A stretch of DNA of 64,000 nucleotides from Clostridiales bacterium (lineage in GTDB: Bacteria; Bacillota; Clostridia; Lachnospirales; Lachnospiraceae). How positions within the stretch are numbered: the stretch's first letter is position 1; each line of letters opens with the position of its first letter. The position numbers and the translations under genes are program-made. A model generated the notes under the pieces. The model saw only the letters and a list, made by a program, of their open reading frames with translations, was not told where the DNA came from and did not search any database. The stretch is taken from assembly GCA_029010495.1 (NCBI GenBank), contig JAQXKO010000025.1, positions 79,702 through 143,701 of the forward strand. The letters are read 5' to 3'. Shown in pieces: positions 62,750 through 64,000 of this stretch.

Positions 62750-63583
62750 ATGAAATCACTTTTATTTATATTATGTATTTTACTGATACTGTGTCTTGCT
62801 TTTGTTATTTATGAAATTTTTCATGTGAAGCATTTATGTGTATCTTATTATGAGAGTCATACTGATAAAGCAAAAGCAAGATTTGTCATTATCAGTGATT
62901 TGCATAATTATTCTTACGGAAAAAACAATTCTGTTCTTATAGATATTATAAAAAAAGAAAAGGTTGATTTTGTTGTTATTCCGGGAGATCTGGTCGTGGG
63001 CAATAAGCCTTGTTATACAAATACCCAAAAGCTTATAGCTGGTTTGAAGACTACCGGTCTGCCGGTATATTTTACTCCGGGTAATCATGAGCTTAAGTTA
63101 AAAAGAGATTATGCGAAAGCCTATAATGACTTTATAAATATGCTTAAAATCAATAATGTTATTATTCTTGATAATAGCTGCTCCTTTTATAAAAATATTA
63201 AAATCACGGGATACACCAACAGTCTGAATCAATATTCAAAATTTAAAAAAATTTATGATTTGTCTGTTGAAGAGGTAATAAAGGATATACCGCCTCTTGA
63301 TGGCGATTTTAATATTCTGATTGCTCATAACCCTGTATATTTTGAAAAATATGCTGAGTGCGGCGCCGAGCTTGTAGTGTCGGGACATCTTCACGGAGGC
63401 ATTATCCGACTGCCATTTATCGGCGGATTATTATCTCCGCAGACTTTTTTCAGAGGAAGATATGTATCGGGTATGTATAAATATAAAAATTCAAGAATGA
63501 TTGTATCACGCGGACTTGGTGTCCATACAATACCTGTCAGGGTCTTTAACAGACCGGAAATAATAATATATGATTTAATTTAA
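62750..63583 (+). CDS. Membrane-anchored metallophosphoesterase
   Basis: The 277-residue product is a calcineurin-like phosphoesterase with an N-terminal membrane helix (about 2-23). Metal-binding motifs are RFVIISDLHNYSYG, VVIPGDLVVG, FTPGNHELKLKR, NILIAHNPVYF and VVSGHLHGGIIRLPF, in the canonical order. The catalytic part probably faces outside. It resembles the YkuE/YaeI group, which act on phospholipids such as UDP-diacylglucosamine in some bacteria, but the substrate here is unknown. It precedes scpA by 23 bases. Confidence 0.9.
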   Translation: MKSLLFILCILLILCLAFVIYEIFHVKHLCVSYYESHTDKAKARFVIISDLHNYSYGKNNSVLIDIIKKEKVDFVVIPGDLVVGNKPCYTNTQKLIAGLKTTGLPVYFTPGNHELKLKRDYAKAYNDFINMLKINNVIILDNSCSFYKNIKITGYTNSLNQYSKFKKIYDLSVEEVIKDIPPLDGDFNILIAHNPVYFEKYAECGAELVVSGHLHGGIIRLPFIGGLLSPQTFFRGRYVSGMYKYKNSRMIVSRGLGVHTIPVRVFNRPEIIIYDLI

Positions 63584-63606
63584 TTTTCAAATTTATGAGG
63601 TAAAGG

Positions 63607-64000
63607 ATGAATTCAATTTCAGTAAAGTTAGAGGTTTTTGAAGGTCCTCTGGATCTTCTGCTTCATCTGATTGAAAAAAACAAGGTCGATATATATGATA
63701 TACCTATTGCAATAATTACCGACCAATATATTGATTATATATCCATGATGAAGGAAAATCATATGGATATTATGAGTGATTTTCTTGTGATGGCAGCGAC
63801 TCTCATTAGAATAAAGTCTGAAATGCTTCTGCCTAAAATAAATGATGAGGATGAAGCGGAAGAAGAGGATCCGAGAATGGAACTTGCCAACAGACTTATG
63901 GAATATAAGATGTACAAATATGCTTCATACGAACTTAAGGATATGTCAATTACGGCAGGAAAGCGAATATATCGTAAAGAAATGCTTCCGAAGGAGGTTG
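63607..64000 (+). CDS. scpA: Segregation and condensation protein A (3' end missing)
   Basis: ScpA is the kleisin that joins ScpB and Smc in the bacterial condensin. The visible 131 codons start with the family signature SVKLEVFEGPLDLLLHLIEKNKVDIYDIPI and continue with MDIMSDFLVMAATLIRIKSEMLLP, which binds the Smc neck. An acidic segment (DEDEAEEEDPRMEL) follows. ATG 63607 is chosen by homology and a GAGGTAAAGG upstream. The gene runs off the end of the window. Confidence 0.95.
   Translation, partial: MNSISVKLEVFEGPLDLLLHLIEKNKVDIYDIPIAIITDQYIDYISMMKENHMDIMSDFLVMAATLIRIKSEMLLPKINDEDEAEEEDPRMELANRLMEYKMYKYASYELKDMSITAGKRIYRKEMLPKEV

Noticed and set aside
1..64000. tRNA, rRNA, insertion sequence or prophage genes
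   Set aside because: No cloverleaf-like sequence with CCA context, no rRNA core sequences, no transposase, integrase or phage structural genes were recognised by eye; a tRNAscan run would settle small RNAs.

Overview
This is a contiguous stretch of chromosome from an AT-rich, low-GC Gram-positive anaerobe, most likely a member of the Lachnospiraceae (Clostridia). The evidence is gene content and order: a short HisG with HisZ, nusA-ylxR-ylxQ-infB-rbfA, mreBCD with an oversized PBP2, sepF-divIVA-lspA, RNase Y, GGAGG-type ribosome binding sites and strong hairpin plus T-run terminators. Almost every gene is on the + strand. I see no rRNA, tRNA, CRISPR array, prophage or insertion sequence. The species cannot be fixed from the sequence alone.

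Layout. 1-5841: tail of an RluA-type pseudouridine synthase, recU, and part of a histidine operon (hisZ, hisG, hisD and a HisIE protein with an extra degenerate barrel at its N-terminus). 5857-5982: a 41-residue membrane peptide. 6130-13557: the rimP-nusA-ylxR-ylxQ-infB-rbfA-nrnA-truB translation operon behind its own promoter and leader hairpin, followed by ribF and rpsO. 15011-18321: a tetrahydrofolate riboswitch controlling folT (folate ECF transporter) and an 851-residue protein made of two complete FolC domains. 18308-22308: a coiled-coil protein, a membrane-anchored Thr-Pro repeat protein with a probable carbohydrate-binding end, and a membrane-anchored GH5 cellulase. 22451-24651: pnp with a long structured leader. 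24731-29950: a GH2 beta-galactosidase and a GH95 fucosidase-type enzyme. 29943-30602 (minus strand): a ClpP/TepA-like protease. 30752-38798: uppP, ftsK, mutL, miaA and a PLP lyase. 38881-48646: radC, mreB, mreC, mreD, PBP2, minC, minD, rodA and a DD-carboxypeptidase. 48765-54555: a small P-loop protein, a DUF378 protein (minus strand), then an HlyD-like protein, ylmE, sepF, divIVA, lspA and rluD. 54542-64000: an AAA ATPase, a BlaI-type repressor, rny, an aminotransferase, a Nudix hydrolase, a pyrimidine nucleoside phosphorylase, a second DD-carboxypeptidase, a phosphoesterase and the start of scpA.

How it fits together. Most of the window is housekeeping: ribosome assembly and RNA decay, cell-wall elongation and division, DNA repair, cofactor and histidine synthesis. 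The accessory part is 15-30 kb, where folate salvage, surface polysaccharide binding and cleavage, and intracellular glycosidases are interleaved.

The most interesting points are: (1) the THF riboswitch whose apparent expression platform includes a strong intrinsic-terminator hairpin inside the first 20 codons of folT; (2) the tandem FolC-FolC fusion directly behind it; (3) the anchored repeat/CBM-like protein paired with an anchored cellulase; (4) a long hairpin and a short reading frame in the pnp leader; (5) a MinCD pair with no minE beside it and a MinD lacking its usual C-terminal membrane helix; (6) the HisIE protein with a degenerate HisA/HisF-like domain.
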